A DNA stretch of 21,309 bases, from positions 1 to 21,309 of the forward strand of contig JBBSKG010000039.1 in NCBI GenBank assembly GCA_038256565.1. Direction: 5' to 3'. This DNA comes from JACOTK01 sp038256565 (GTDB lineage Bacteria > Actinomycetota > Acidimicrobiia > Acidimicrobiales > CADCSY01). Positions 1-7,128 of the stretch are shown piece after piece. Numbering within the stretch: position 1 is the stretch's first letter; every line of letters begins with the position of its first letter. The position numbers and the translations under genes were made by a program. Under the pieces are notes generated by a model. It made no database searches. It was given only the letters and a program-made list of their open reading frames with translations, and was not told the origin of the DNA.

Positions 1-194
1 AGATCGTCTAGTACCGAAACGTTCCCACCTGCCATTGCCGTCCCCTCGCGCAACAACCGTTCAACCTGGTTTGCAACATCTCTATACCGAGTGAGGCGAC
101 TTCCATCAACATCTAGATAGCAGGAAGTTACCGGCGTACCCTCGCCCTTAAAGGCAGCTAGAACACGCAGGTCGTCTTTGGTTATGGCTGTCAC
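1..194 (-). CDS. eRF1-like / Vms1-type protein, N-terminus only (runs off left edge)
   Basis: Only the first 64 or so residues are in the window. The start is GTG at 194-192, preceded by a strong Shine-Dalgarno GAGGAGGG three bases upstream. The translation begins VTAITKDDLRVLAAF and continues with KGEGTPVTSCYLDVDGSR, then an R/E-rich helix. This pattern (LRxLAxFxGEGxPVxSxYLDVDG) resembles the N-terminus of bacterial eRF1-like (baeRF/Vms1-Ankzf1-type) proteins common in actinobacteria. Those are thought to act on peptidyl-tRNA or ribosomes, but the catalytic part is outside the window. The start overlaps the stop of the upstream small gene by four bases (GTGA), so translation is probably coupled. 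Family assignment rests on recalled motif similarity from a short stretch. Confidence 0.5.
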   Translation of the reverse strand, partial: MTAITKDDLRVLAAFKGEGTPVTSCYLDVDGSRLTRYRDVANQVERLLREGTAMAGGNVSVLDD

Positions 195-388
195 TGACCC
201 TCCTCATCGAGATCGGGAGATGCTACGGAACTGGCAGGAAAAATACCTGGGGTTTCTACAAGAGCTTCGGCTGCATCAAGAAACGCTCGCGTCGCCGCAA
301 TCAATGAACGTGCGGCAGCGTGTAAGTGGGCAGCCGCCGCCGCAACCGATTCACCTCGAGCATCTTGCTGACTTGGTTCAGCCACCAA
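191..388 (-). CDS. Small Ala-rich helical protein, function unknown
   Basis: A 65-residue protein that I do not recognise. It is very rich in Ala (the run VAAAAAHLHAAARSLIAATRAFLDAAEAL reads as amphipathic helix) with an acidic tail ending DLDEEGQ. The start may be TTG at 388 or the next codon, GTG at 385; a GAAGAAG Shine-Dalgarno lies 6-9 bases upstream. Its start overlaps the end of the SRPBCC gene by 11 bases, and its stop overlaps the GTG of the next gene in a GTGA junction. That double overlap is the main evidence that it is a real gene. It may be a small partner of one of its neighbours, which is inference only. Confidence 0.6.
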   Translation of the reverse strand: MVAEPSQQDARGESVAAAAAHLHAAARSLIAATRAFLDAAEALVETPGIFPASSVASPDLDEEGQ

Positions 389-836
389 CGCCGACTTCTT
401 CGCAGCGTCGCTTCAACTCATCAAGCGCTGTTGTCACAATCTTGGACTCGGCCCGACGTTTGACGAAACCCGGCAATGGAACGGCCAGTTCAATAGCAAG
501 CTGATACGTAACATCGGTGCTGCCTGGCTCATTGGCAGAGTTTTCAAGCCTATATTCACCATCTAGTCGGCGAACAATATCGCCCGACTTCAGAGTCCAG
601 GTGAGTTGCATAGGGGCCTGGCCGTAGTCGTAACAAAGTATGTAGTGGGCACTATGGCCCATCGCTGCAGCCTCAAACGAGACCTGCACACCACGGCCCT
701 GCTCGTCGCGTTCGATGACCTCTGCCCTTTTCACATCAACAGCCCAAGTTGGGTAGTGCTCGAAGTCAACAACGACAGCAAAGCAAGCCTCAGGCGTTGC
801 CGAGATAGTCACTCGTTCCGTTGCCTGCTCGATCAT
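378..836 (-). CDS. SRPBCC (START/Bet v1-like, polyketide cyclase-type) family protein
   Basis: A 152-residue protein. I chose ATG at 836-834 (MIEQATERVTISATPEACFAV) because GGAG lies six bases upstream; an ATG six bases earlier sits directly against the GGAG, and the longer reading from 920 adds sequence unlike the family. The layout is typical of the helix-grip fold: an N-terminal beta strand with 'ISATPEACFAVVVDFEHYPTWAVDVK', central strands (GVQVSFEAAAMGHSAHYILCY, LTWTLKSGDIVRRLDGEYRLE) and a long C-terminal helix (PGFVKRRAESKIVTTALDELKRRCE). Such proteins bind hydrophobic ligands in a cavity; the ligand cannot be read from sequence. It is first in a three-gene overlapping operon with the small helical protein and the eRF1-like protein. 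Confidence 0.82.
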   Translation of the reverse strand: MIEQATERVTISATPEACFAVVVDFEHYPTWAVDVKRAEVIERDEQGRGVQVSFEAAAMGHSAHYILCYDYGQAPMQLTWTLKSGDIVRRLDGEYRLENSANEPGSTDVTYQLAIELAVPLPGFVKRRAESKIVTTALDELKRRCEEVGVGG

Positions 837-1005
837 CACCATCTCCGTTCTTAAGGCCGTTTGAGACCTGCACCTGCATTCTGACATGGCATGAGGCATC
901 AAGGGAGAAGTCACACACAAAATTATCTACCGCCACACCTCGCAAGAGGTGGCTCTTGCAGCGGCATAAAGCCGTTTCGATCAGCCTGCGAGTAGATTTC
1001 ATATC

Positions 1006-1052
1006 TTTTTGATGACGATATGGCTCTTTTCGATGACGATATGGCTCTGCAA
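1006..1052. repeat. Two tandem 21-bp repeats in the divergent intergenic region
   Basis: The 16-base string GATGACGATATGGCTC occurs at 1011-1026 and again at 1032-1047, a period of 21 bases, with T-rich spacers (TTTTT and CTTTTC). A weaker third resemblance (TTCATATCTTTTTGATG) lies just upstream. The repeats sit in the roughly 270-base gap between the minus-strand SRPBCC gene and the plus-strand GAF/EAL gene. Two turns of helix spacing would suit a regulator binding one face of DNA, but this is inference. Confidence 0.6.
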
Positions 1053-1108
1053 TGGAAAACAGAAGATAAACAGGTAATAGATAACTGATGCAGGACAAAG
1101 GGGGGATT

Positions 1109-3475
1109 ATGGGTGATCTTCTGTCGGAAGGTTTTGTGGAGGATACCCACAAGCGAGCATTGCAGGAAGTGACGGTCGCAGCTGGTTCGCTGCTCGATCC
1201 TTCTACGTTGGCCAAGCTCACAGTGAACCATCTTCGTGAGTTGACTCAGGCTGACGGTACTGCGCTCTATTGGTGGGACGAGAACGAGGAACTCCTCCTT
1301 CCGTTGGCCTATCTTGATCCACTGGGCCAAAACCCACACCCGGTATTCCATGCTGGCCAAGGGGTGACCGGGGCTGCTTTTGCAACCGGGAAAGCCGTCA
1401 TTGCCAATGACTATTTACATGATGTGGCCTTCCCTGCGGCTTGGGCAATTGGAGATGAAGACATTCGAGCTATTGCCGCGGTGCCGCTAATGGTCGACGG
1501 GACCCCACAAGGGGTGCTGGTCCTGATTCAGCACCACGAGGAAGATCTGACCAAGGACCAGCTCAACCTGATGGAGATCGTAGGGGCCCAAGTTGCCCCC
1601 GCATTGGATGGCATGCGTTTGTTGGCGCATGCCAAGTTTTGTCAGGCGCAGGCCGAGGAATTGGCTGCTTTGATGCGTGATGGGGTGAGTTCGACAGACC
1701 TCATGGCATTGCTCCGGCAAATCTCGATGGTCTCTTGTCGTCTTTTGGGGGCGGACTTCACCGGTGTGGCGATGCCGGGCGATCACCAACACTCCTGGCA
1801 GAGCGTTTACGGAAATCGCAGTGAGGTATGGGCCAAAAGCACGTACGAAGAGCACATCGGGTTGTTCATCTCAACACGGTCACAAGGTGAGCCGTTTGTT
1901 TTAACGCACGCCGATGCCGATCCAGATGACTTGCTCGCAACAACGCCTCTTACTGTGGCCGAAGGATTGCGCATGGTCCTCATAATTCCGTTGAAAGGTG
2001 ATGACGGGGTCTTGGTCGGTGGGCTGATGTTGGGCTGGCGGTTCAAGTTCGCCCCGACCGAGAAGTCCCTGGAGATGGCTGGCACTCTCGGAGGGTGTGC
2101 GACTGCGTTGCTCGTGAAGGCCCGCACAACCGCTCTTTTGTATGAGCGTGAACACATGCTGCAACTCCAGGCTTTTCATGATCCCTTGACCGGCTTGGCG
2201 AACCGTCGCTTGTTTTTTGAACAGCTGACACAACAGATCGAGGTGACGCCAAGCCATGTCGACGGCGAATGCGCCATGGCGGTTGCCTTGCTCGATGTTG
2301 TTGGGCTTCGCCAACTCACAGCTCGTCATGGCCATATGGCAGGAGACGGCCTGGTGATGCAGATCGGACAGCGCCTTCAGAGCACGCTGGAAGACAGTGA
2401 GGGGGTCGGTCGGGACCTCGTGGCTCAGATGACCGACGACACTTTTGCAGTATTCCTGGCGGCCTGTCCCAATGAACCGATTACGAAAACCCTCGAGCGC
2501 CGGCTGTTGCAGGCTTTCAACCTGCCATTTCTCTTTGAAGGTCAACCGCTCACCATCAAGGCTCGTCTCGGAGCAGCATTGATTCCGAGAAACAGCATGG
2601 ATGCCCAGGACATCCTTCGCTGTGCGGACATGGCGTTGACGGTGGCTCACAGGACCAATCAGCCGCTGGTGATGTACAACATGGAACAACAGCGTGCCGA
2701 TCAGCGTCGTCAAATCTTGGCAGCAGACCTTCGCCGAGCCCTGCCTGCAGGTGAGCTCACTATGGATTTCCAGCCCATTGTCGATGCCACCGATGGCAGG
2801 TTGCTCCAAGCGGAGGCCCTGGCACGTTGGCAACACCCCGAGTATGGACAAATCCCGCCTGAGATGTTCATCGCACTCGCTGAGGAATCGGGTCTCATGC
2901 CATCCCTGACCGAGTGGGCGCTGAACACCGCCTTGACCGAATGTCGACTCTGGCAGCGGACCAAACCCGGCGTCGGGGTGGCCGTCAATCTGTCTTCCAG
3001 CGACTTGCAGTCGGCGGCATTTCCCAGTCTTTTGGCCGACATGCTGGCTGAGCACAACTTTCCCGCTTCATTGTTGTGCCTGGAGATGACAGAGACAACA
3101 TTGATGACCGACGTCGACACAACGCTCGAAGTGCTGAGTAGGCTCTCCTCAACAGAAGTCGGTTTCGCCATTGACGACTTCGGCACGGGATACAGCTCAC
3201 TTTCCTACTTGCGTCGACTACCCGTAGGGATTGTCAAGATCGACAATTCTTTCGTCACCAAGATGCTTGATGACATTGAGGACACGGCGATTGTGGCCAT
3301 GATTGTTGCGCTGGCACGAACGCTGGGACTCAGTACTGTTGCCGAAGGCGTGGAAGAGGAGGGAACCGGTGCCCGTCTTGTTGAGTTCGGGGTCGATTGT
3401 CTGCAGGGCTATGGCATTGCCAGACCCATGACCGCGTCGAACTTGCAAGCTTGGATACCCGTGAGCGTGGGCTGA
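1109..3475 (+). CDS. Cyclic-di-GMP phosphodiesterase: GAF-GAF-degenerate GGDEF-EAL
   Basis: A 788-residue signalling protein. I prefer ATG at 1109 (MGDLLSEGFVED), which follows AAAGGGGGG, over an in-frame ATG at 1088 with no clear ribosome site. Two GAF-type sensor domains occupy about residues 10-165 and 185-340. A GGDEF domain (about 345-520) keeps the entry motif D358-PLTGLANRR, but its signature is MTDDTF (441-446) in place of GGDEF, so cyclase activity is very unlikely. The C-terminal EAL domain (about 530-780) keeps E569-A-L, N627 in VNLSSSD, EMTET, D689-D690 in DDFGTGYSS, KID, AEGVE and QGYGIARP, so it should hydrolyse c-di-GMP. There is no transmembrane segment, so it is cytosolic. 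The GGDEF remnant may serve as a GTP-sensing or dimerisation module, as known in other GGDEF-EAL proteins. Confidence 0.93.
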   Translation: MGDLLSEGFVEDTHKRALQEVTVAAGSLLDPSTLAKLTVNHLRELTQADGTALYWWDENEELLLPLAYLDPLGQNPHPVFHAGQGVTGAAFATGKAVIANDYLHDVAFPAAWAIGDEDIRAIAAVPLMVDGTPQGVLVLIQHHEEDLTKDQLNLMEIVGAQVAPALDGMRLLAHAKFCQAQAEELAALMRDGVSSTDLMALLRQISMVSCRLLGADFTGVAMPGDHQHSWQSVYGNRSEVWAKSTYEEHIGLFISTRSQGEPFVLTHADADPDDLLATTPLTVAEGLRMVLIIPLKGDDGVLVGGLMLGWRFKFAPTEKSLEMAGTLGGCATALLVKARTTALLYEREHMLQLQAFHDPLTGLANRRLFFEQLTQQIEVTPSHVDGECAMAVALLDVVGLRQLTARHGHMAGDGLVMQIGQRLQSTLEDSEGVGRDLVAQMTDDTFAVFLAACPNEPITKTLERRLLQAFNLPFLFEGQPLTIKARLGAALIPRNSMDAQDILRCADMALTVAHRTNQPLVMYNMEQQRADQRRQILAADLRRALPAGELTMDFQPIVDATDGRLLQAEALARWQHPEYGQIPPEMFIALAEESGLMPSLTEWALNTALTECRLWQRTKPGVGVAVNLSSSDLQSAAFPSLLADMLAEHNFPASLLCLEMTETTLMTDVDTTLEVLSRLSSTEVGFAIDDFGTGYSSLSYLRRLPVGIVKIDNSFVTKMLDDIEDTAIVAMIVALARTLGLSTVAEGVEEEGTGARLVEFGVDCLQGYGIARPMTASNLQAWIPVSVG

Positions 3476-3678
3476 CCGGGATCAGCCAATCTTGATCAGC
3501 GTATCGGACGACCATGCTGCGCCCCTCAACGGCGATCAAATCAGAAATAAAAAAAATGCGCCCCTGGAACACTTAGAGCCGTCGATAGCCTTTTCTCGGT
3601 GAGCAAAGTCGCGTTACGACTCGTCGGCGGATGTTCGCTCCTCGGAAATACCTCTTGTCTCCAATAGGCTCGCTAGCC

Positions 3679-6210
3679 ATGAAGGCCACGCGCAGTTTCT
3701 CCGTCAGACCCCGACTGCCCCAATCATTGGCTCCTCTCGATGATTTAGCCATGAACCTTCGCTGGTCATGGGACAAACCCACTCGCGATCTTTTTCGCTT
3801 GATCGACCCAAGCGTCTGGGAAGAGGGCCACCATGACCCCGTTGGCATGCTTGGCTCAGTCAGTTACGAGCGACTGCTCGAAATGGAATCAGACACTGGT
3901 TTCATGACACTTCTAGCCGAAACTCATGGGGCACTACAACACTCGCTCGAACACGACCGCTGGTTCCAAACACGAGGACCGAGTCCCCTGCGACAGGTCG
4001 CCTACTTCTCGCCTGAGTTCGGCATCGCCGAAGCCTTGCCGCAATATTCAGGAGGCCTAGGTGTGCTTGCGGGCGATCACCTAAAAGCTGCGTCTGACCT
4101 AGGTGTTCCCCTTGTTGGCGTTGGACTCTTCTACCGTCATGGCTACTTTCGCCAATCGCTCAACACCGAGGGTTGGCAACAAGAGCGCTACCCCGCTCTT
4201 GACCCTTTCGCAATGGCAATTCATCCACTAGACAGCGTTCGCATTGAGGTGGACCTCTCGGGAACTCCACTGCACGCTCGCGTATGGCGAGCTGATATAG
4301 GTCGCATTCGCCTGTACCTCTTAGATAGCGATGTTGACGAGAACCACCCCGACCAGCGAATCGTCACCAACCGCCTCTATGGAGGTGACACCGAACATCG
4401 GTTGCGCCAAGAAATATTGCTTGGCATTGGTGGCATTCGTGCCTTAGAAGCCGTCGGCGAGACCCCACAGATTTTTCACACCAACGAAGGCCACGCTGGT
4501 TTTCTCGGCTTAGAGCGCATTCGACGTTTTATACAAGACCATTCTCTTAGCTTTCCCGAAGCCCTTGAAGCCGTACGAGCAGCAAGTATTTTCACAACGC
4601 ATACCCCCGTTCCCGCTGGCATCGACCGATTCCCTCGCTCTCTCATGGAGCGTTACTTCACAAACTTTGCATCTTCTTGTGGCATCAGTTTCGATGACCT
4701 CTGGGCTCTTGGCTCTCGTCCCGACAACGACGAAGAAGCCGATGAATCCTTCAACATGGCATTCATGGGGCTACACCTAGCAAGTCGTTCAAACGGCGTT
4801 TCAAAACTTCATGGAGAAGTAAGCCGTTCAATGTTTGCGCCTCTATGGCCTTCTGTGCCCGAAGAAGAAGTCCCTATCGGCTCGATCACCAACGGCGTGC
4901 ATGCTGCGACCTGGGTGTTTCCAGAAATGAGTGACCTTCTAGATCGCACGCTCGCCGACGGTTGGGGCCAAGACAACTATGGCGAATGGGCACGCCTTTC
5001 CAACGTTGATAATCAAGAGTTGTGGCAAGTGCGAGAACAAGGTCGAAATCGACTAATCGATTTTGCACGCGGCCATCTACGTGCATCGCTTGAAACCAGG
5101 GGTGCAAGCCATTCAGACACACGTTGGTGTGACGAAGCGCTCGACCCCCATGCACTAACCATATGTTTCGCCCGTCGCTTTGCTACCTATAAGCGAGCGA
5201 ACCTGTTGTTATCGCAACCCGAACGTCTTCGTGGGCTGCTGTGTTCAACCGAACGTCCGGTGCAATTTATCTTTGCAGGCAAGGCGCACCCTGCCGATAA
5301 TCTTGGAAAAGAAATGATCCGACAGATAGTTATGTTTTCTGCAGACCCTGACATTCGGTCCAGGTTCGTCTTCCTTGATGACTACGACATCTCACTCGCT
5401 CGCATGCTCTACCAAGGTGCCGACGTTTGGCTTAACAACCCGCGTCGTCCGCTTGAAGCGTGCGGGACGAGTGGCATGAAGGCTGCGCTCAATGGAGGGT
5501 TGAACTGCTCAGTTCTAGATGGTTGGTGGGATGAATGCTTCGACGGCAAAAATGGATGGGCCATCTCATCGGTTGAAGATGTGGAAGACCTCGGCAAGCG
5601 TGACCAAATCGAGGCCGACAGCCTCTTCGCCATTCTCGAACAACAAGTAGTGCCGCTCTTTTACGATCGCGGTGACACCCAGGTTCCACACGAATGGGTG
5701 CAGCGAGTGAAGTCATCGCTGTGTTCACTTGGCCCATTCGTAACGGCGGGGCGCATGGTGCAGGACTATGTACAAGATCTATATGAACCCACCGCAACAA
5801 ATGCCGACGCTATATCCAACTCAAACTTCGCCCCCGCTCGCGAACTTTCCGCATGGAAACAACGTGTTAGTGCCGTTTGGGAAAACGTCAACATCGATTC
5901 GGTTGAATCAACGCCAGCCAATGAACTGGGTCAAACGGCCACCGTTAACGTTGTAGTGGCACTCGGTGAACTTACCGGTGCCGACATTGCAGTTCAGCTT
6001 CTGCATGGACCAGTTGGACAACACGATGAAATAGCCGAGGTCTTCACAATCAACATGTCAGAAGTTGGATCAACCTCTGACATGCATCTCTCGTACCAAG
6101 GCTCATTCACCTGCACCCAGGCTGGGCGCTACGGATTCACCGTACGAGTCGTGCCCGCTCACCCAAACCTTGTCACGCCGGTCGAAATGGGTCTCATCGT
6201 CTGGGGGTAA
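3679..6210 (+). CDS. glgP: Alpha-glucan (glycogen/maltodextrin) phosphorylase, GT35
   Basis: An 843-residue enzyme that releases glucose-1-phosphate from alpha-1,4-glucans with pyridoxal phosphate. It is colinear with the mycobacterial-type GlgP (about 860 aa) that begins with the DUF3417 segment. I chose ATG at 3679 (MKATRSFSVRPRLPQSLAPL) because that family starts this way; an ATG at 3631 adds 16 unrelated residues. Visible family blocks include NLRWSWDKPTRDLF, YFSPEFGIAEALPQYSGGLG, GDHLKAASDLGVPL, NEGHAGFLGLERIR, TTHTPVPAGIDRFP, TNGVHAATW, FARRFATYKR and the PLP-lysine block EACGTSGMKAALNGG with K601. A weak Shine-Dalgarno precedes the start. Its TAA stop is the first part of a TAAGGACC string shared with the family B repeats. 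It is convergent with the enoyl-CoA hydratase gene 42 bases away. Confidence 0.95.
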   Translation: MKATRSFSVRPRLPQSLAPLDDLAMNLRWSWDKPTRDLFRLIDPSVWEEGHHDPVGMLGSVSYERLLEMESDTGFMTLLAETHGALQHSLEHDRWFQTRGPSPLRQVAYFSPEFGIAEALPQYSGGLGVLAGDHLKAASDLGVPLVGVGLFYRHGYFRQSLNTEGWQQERYPALDPFAMAIHPLDSVRIEVDLSGTPLHARVWRADIGRIRLYLLDSDVDENHPDQRIVTNRLYGGDTEHRLRQEILLGIGGIRALEAVGETPQIFHTNEGHAGFLGLERIRRFIQDHSLSFPEALEAVRAASIFTTHTPVPAGIDRFPRSLMERYFTNFASSCGISFDDLWALGSRPDNDEEADESFNMAFMGLHLASRSNGVSKLHGEVSRSMFAPLWPSVPEEEVPIGSITNGVHAATWVFPEMSDLLDRTLADGWGQDNYGEWARLSNVDNQELWQVREQGRNRLIDFARGHLRASLETRGASHSDTRWCDEALDPHALTICFARRFATYKRANLLLSQPERLRGLLCSTERPVQFIFAGKAHPADNLGKEMIRQIVMFSADPDIRSRFVFLDDYDISLARMLYQGADVWLNNPRRPLEACGTSGMKAALNGGLNCSVLDGWWDECFDGKNGWAISSVEDVEDLGKRDQIEADSLFAILEQQVVPLFYDRGDTQVPHEWVQRVKSSLCSLGPFVTAGRMVQDYVQDLYEPTATNADAISNSNFAPARELSAWKQRVSAVWENVNIDSVESTPANELGQTATVNVVVALGELTGADIAVQLLHGPVGQHDEIAEVFTINMSEVGSTSDMHLSYQGSFTCTQAGRYGFTVRVVPAHPNLVTPVEMGLIVWG

Positions 6211-6258
6211 GGACCAGTGAATTAGCCTTGGCGGACAAGGTTTACCTTCGGCTTAGCG
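6208..6258. repeat. Possible decayed copy of repeat family B between glgP and enoyl-CoA hydratase
   Basis: TAAGGACCAGTGA at 6208-6220 is identical to the left end of the family B repeat at 10398-10410. What follows (TTAGCCTTGGCGG, then TTTACCTTCGGC) resembles the inner part of that repeat (TTAGCCTTTGTGG, then CACTTTCGGCC), as if roughly half the element was lost. It supplies the TAA of glgP and overlaps the last codon and stop of the hydratase gene. A small stem, CCTTG (6226-6230) with CAAGG (6236-6240), is followed by TTTACCTT and could help termination. Assignment to the family is moderate. Confidence 0.4.
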
Positions 6259-7062
6259 GCCAGTAAATGTGGCCTTGCCTGGACCCGATTCAAGAAATGT
6301 GCTCACACCAATACGACTATCTTCGGTGGTGAATACCTTCTCAAACAGTTCCTGTTCACGATCAAGGCCCCAAGCCAGGGTTGTTTCGGTGCCCTCATCA
6401 ATAGCAGCCTTAGCCATTCCTTGAGCCGCAACGGCACCTTTGGCAAGCTCTGCCGCTTTTGCCAATGCTCGATCGAATACTTCGCCAGTAGGAACAAGCT
6501 CATCAACAAGGCCGATGCGCAAAGCTTCTTCAGCCTTGACCTGACGTCCTGAACAAATAATTTCCTTTGCCCGCGCTGCGCCTATCAGACGTGGCAACCT
6601 CTGCGTTCCGCCACCTCCTGGAATAATCCCAAGCAAAATCTCGGGCTGACCGAGACGCGCATTATCTGCACAGATGCGCCAATCACATGCGAGGGCAAGT
6701 TCACAGCCACCACCGAGTGCAACGCCAGTAATAGCGGCAATCGTGAAACGGGGAATAGCAGCAACCGCCCCCAAGGCATCTCGAAAAAGACCACCAATAT
6801 GGCGGGCCTCATCAGGGCCGCTGAACTCAGCAATATCAGCCCCCGCCGCAAACACCCGCTCGCCGCCAGTCACCACCACTGCACCTGGAGGGTCAGCAAT
6901 CAGTTCGTCAGCAACGTGTCGAAGTTGTTCAAGCAGCGCCATCGAAAGTGCGTTGACCTTTGGACGATCGAGTCGCACAACGGCAACGCCATCATCACGT
7001 CGCTCAAGATCAACAAACTGATCGTCTTTAGATTCTTCAGGGTTACTCGCTGTATCGGCCAT
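6253..7062 (-). CDS. Enoyl-CoA hydratase/isomerase (crotonase family)
   Basis: A 269-residue crotonase-fold protein, normal length. It hydrates trans-2-enoyl-CoA in fatty acid or short-chain acyl-CoA degradation, although crotonases vary in reaction. The CoA/oxyanion-hole segment is VTGGERVFAAGADIAEF (about 64-80) with ITGVALGGGCELALACDW (111-128). The two catalytic acids are both present: E121 in GGGCE and E141 in LGQPEILLGIIPGGGGTQRL, 20 residues apart as in rat mitochondrial enoyl-CoA hydratase (Glu144/Glu164). The start is ATG at 7062 with a weak upstream site. The 64-base gap to the preceding minus-strand helicase gene suggests co-transcription. The neighbouring MeaB-type GTPase also belongs to acyl-CoA metabolism. 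The exact substrate is unknown. Confidence 0.92.
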   Translation of the reverse strand: MADTASNPEESKDDQFVDLERRDDGVAVVRLDRPKVNALSMALLEQLRHVADELIADPPGAVVVTGGERVFAAGADIAEFSGPDEARHIGGLFRDALGAVAAIPRFTIAAITGVALGGGCELALACDWRICADNARLGQPEILLGIIPGGGGTQRLPRLIGAARAKEIICSGRQVKAEEALRIGLVDELVPTGEVFDRALAKAAELAKGAVAAQGMAKAAIDEGTETTLAWGLDREQELFEKVFTTEDSRIGVSTFLESGPGKATFTGR

Positions 7063-7088
7063 AGGGGCACCCTAGAGCCGCACAACTA

Positions 7089-7128
7089 AAGGCTCAAAGT
7101 GCAAGGACCTAAGAGAAAAGAGAGCCTT
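7089..7128 (-). terminator. Weak hairpin after the helicase stop
   Basis: Reading the minus strand, AAGGCTC overlaps the helicase TAA stop and pairs with GAGCCTT (plus-strand arms 7122-7128 and 7089-7095), a perfect 7-bp stem around a 26-base loop. It is followed by TAGTTGTG, without a proper U tract. The long loop makes it a poor intrinsic terminator; it may only mark the helicase-hydratase junction. Confidence 0.25.

Noticed and set aside
1088..1108. Upstream ATG of the GAF/EAL gene at 1088
   Set aside because: No ribosome site precedes it, while AAAGGGGGG sits directly before the ATG at 1109.
3571..3625. Weak resemblance to family A ends (CTTAGAG … GATAG … ACGACTCGT) upstream of glgP
   Set aside because: The order is similar, but matches are short and gapped, with no paired hairpins. 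It is too weak to call a copy.
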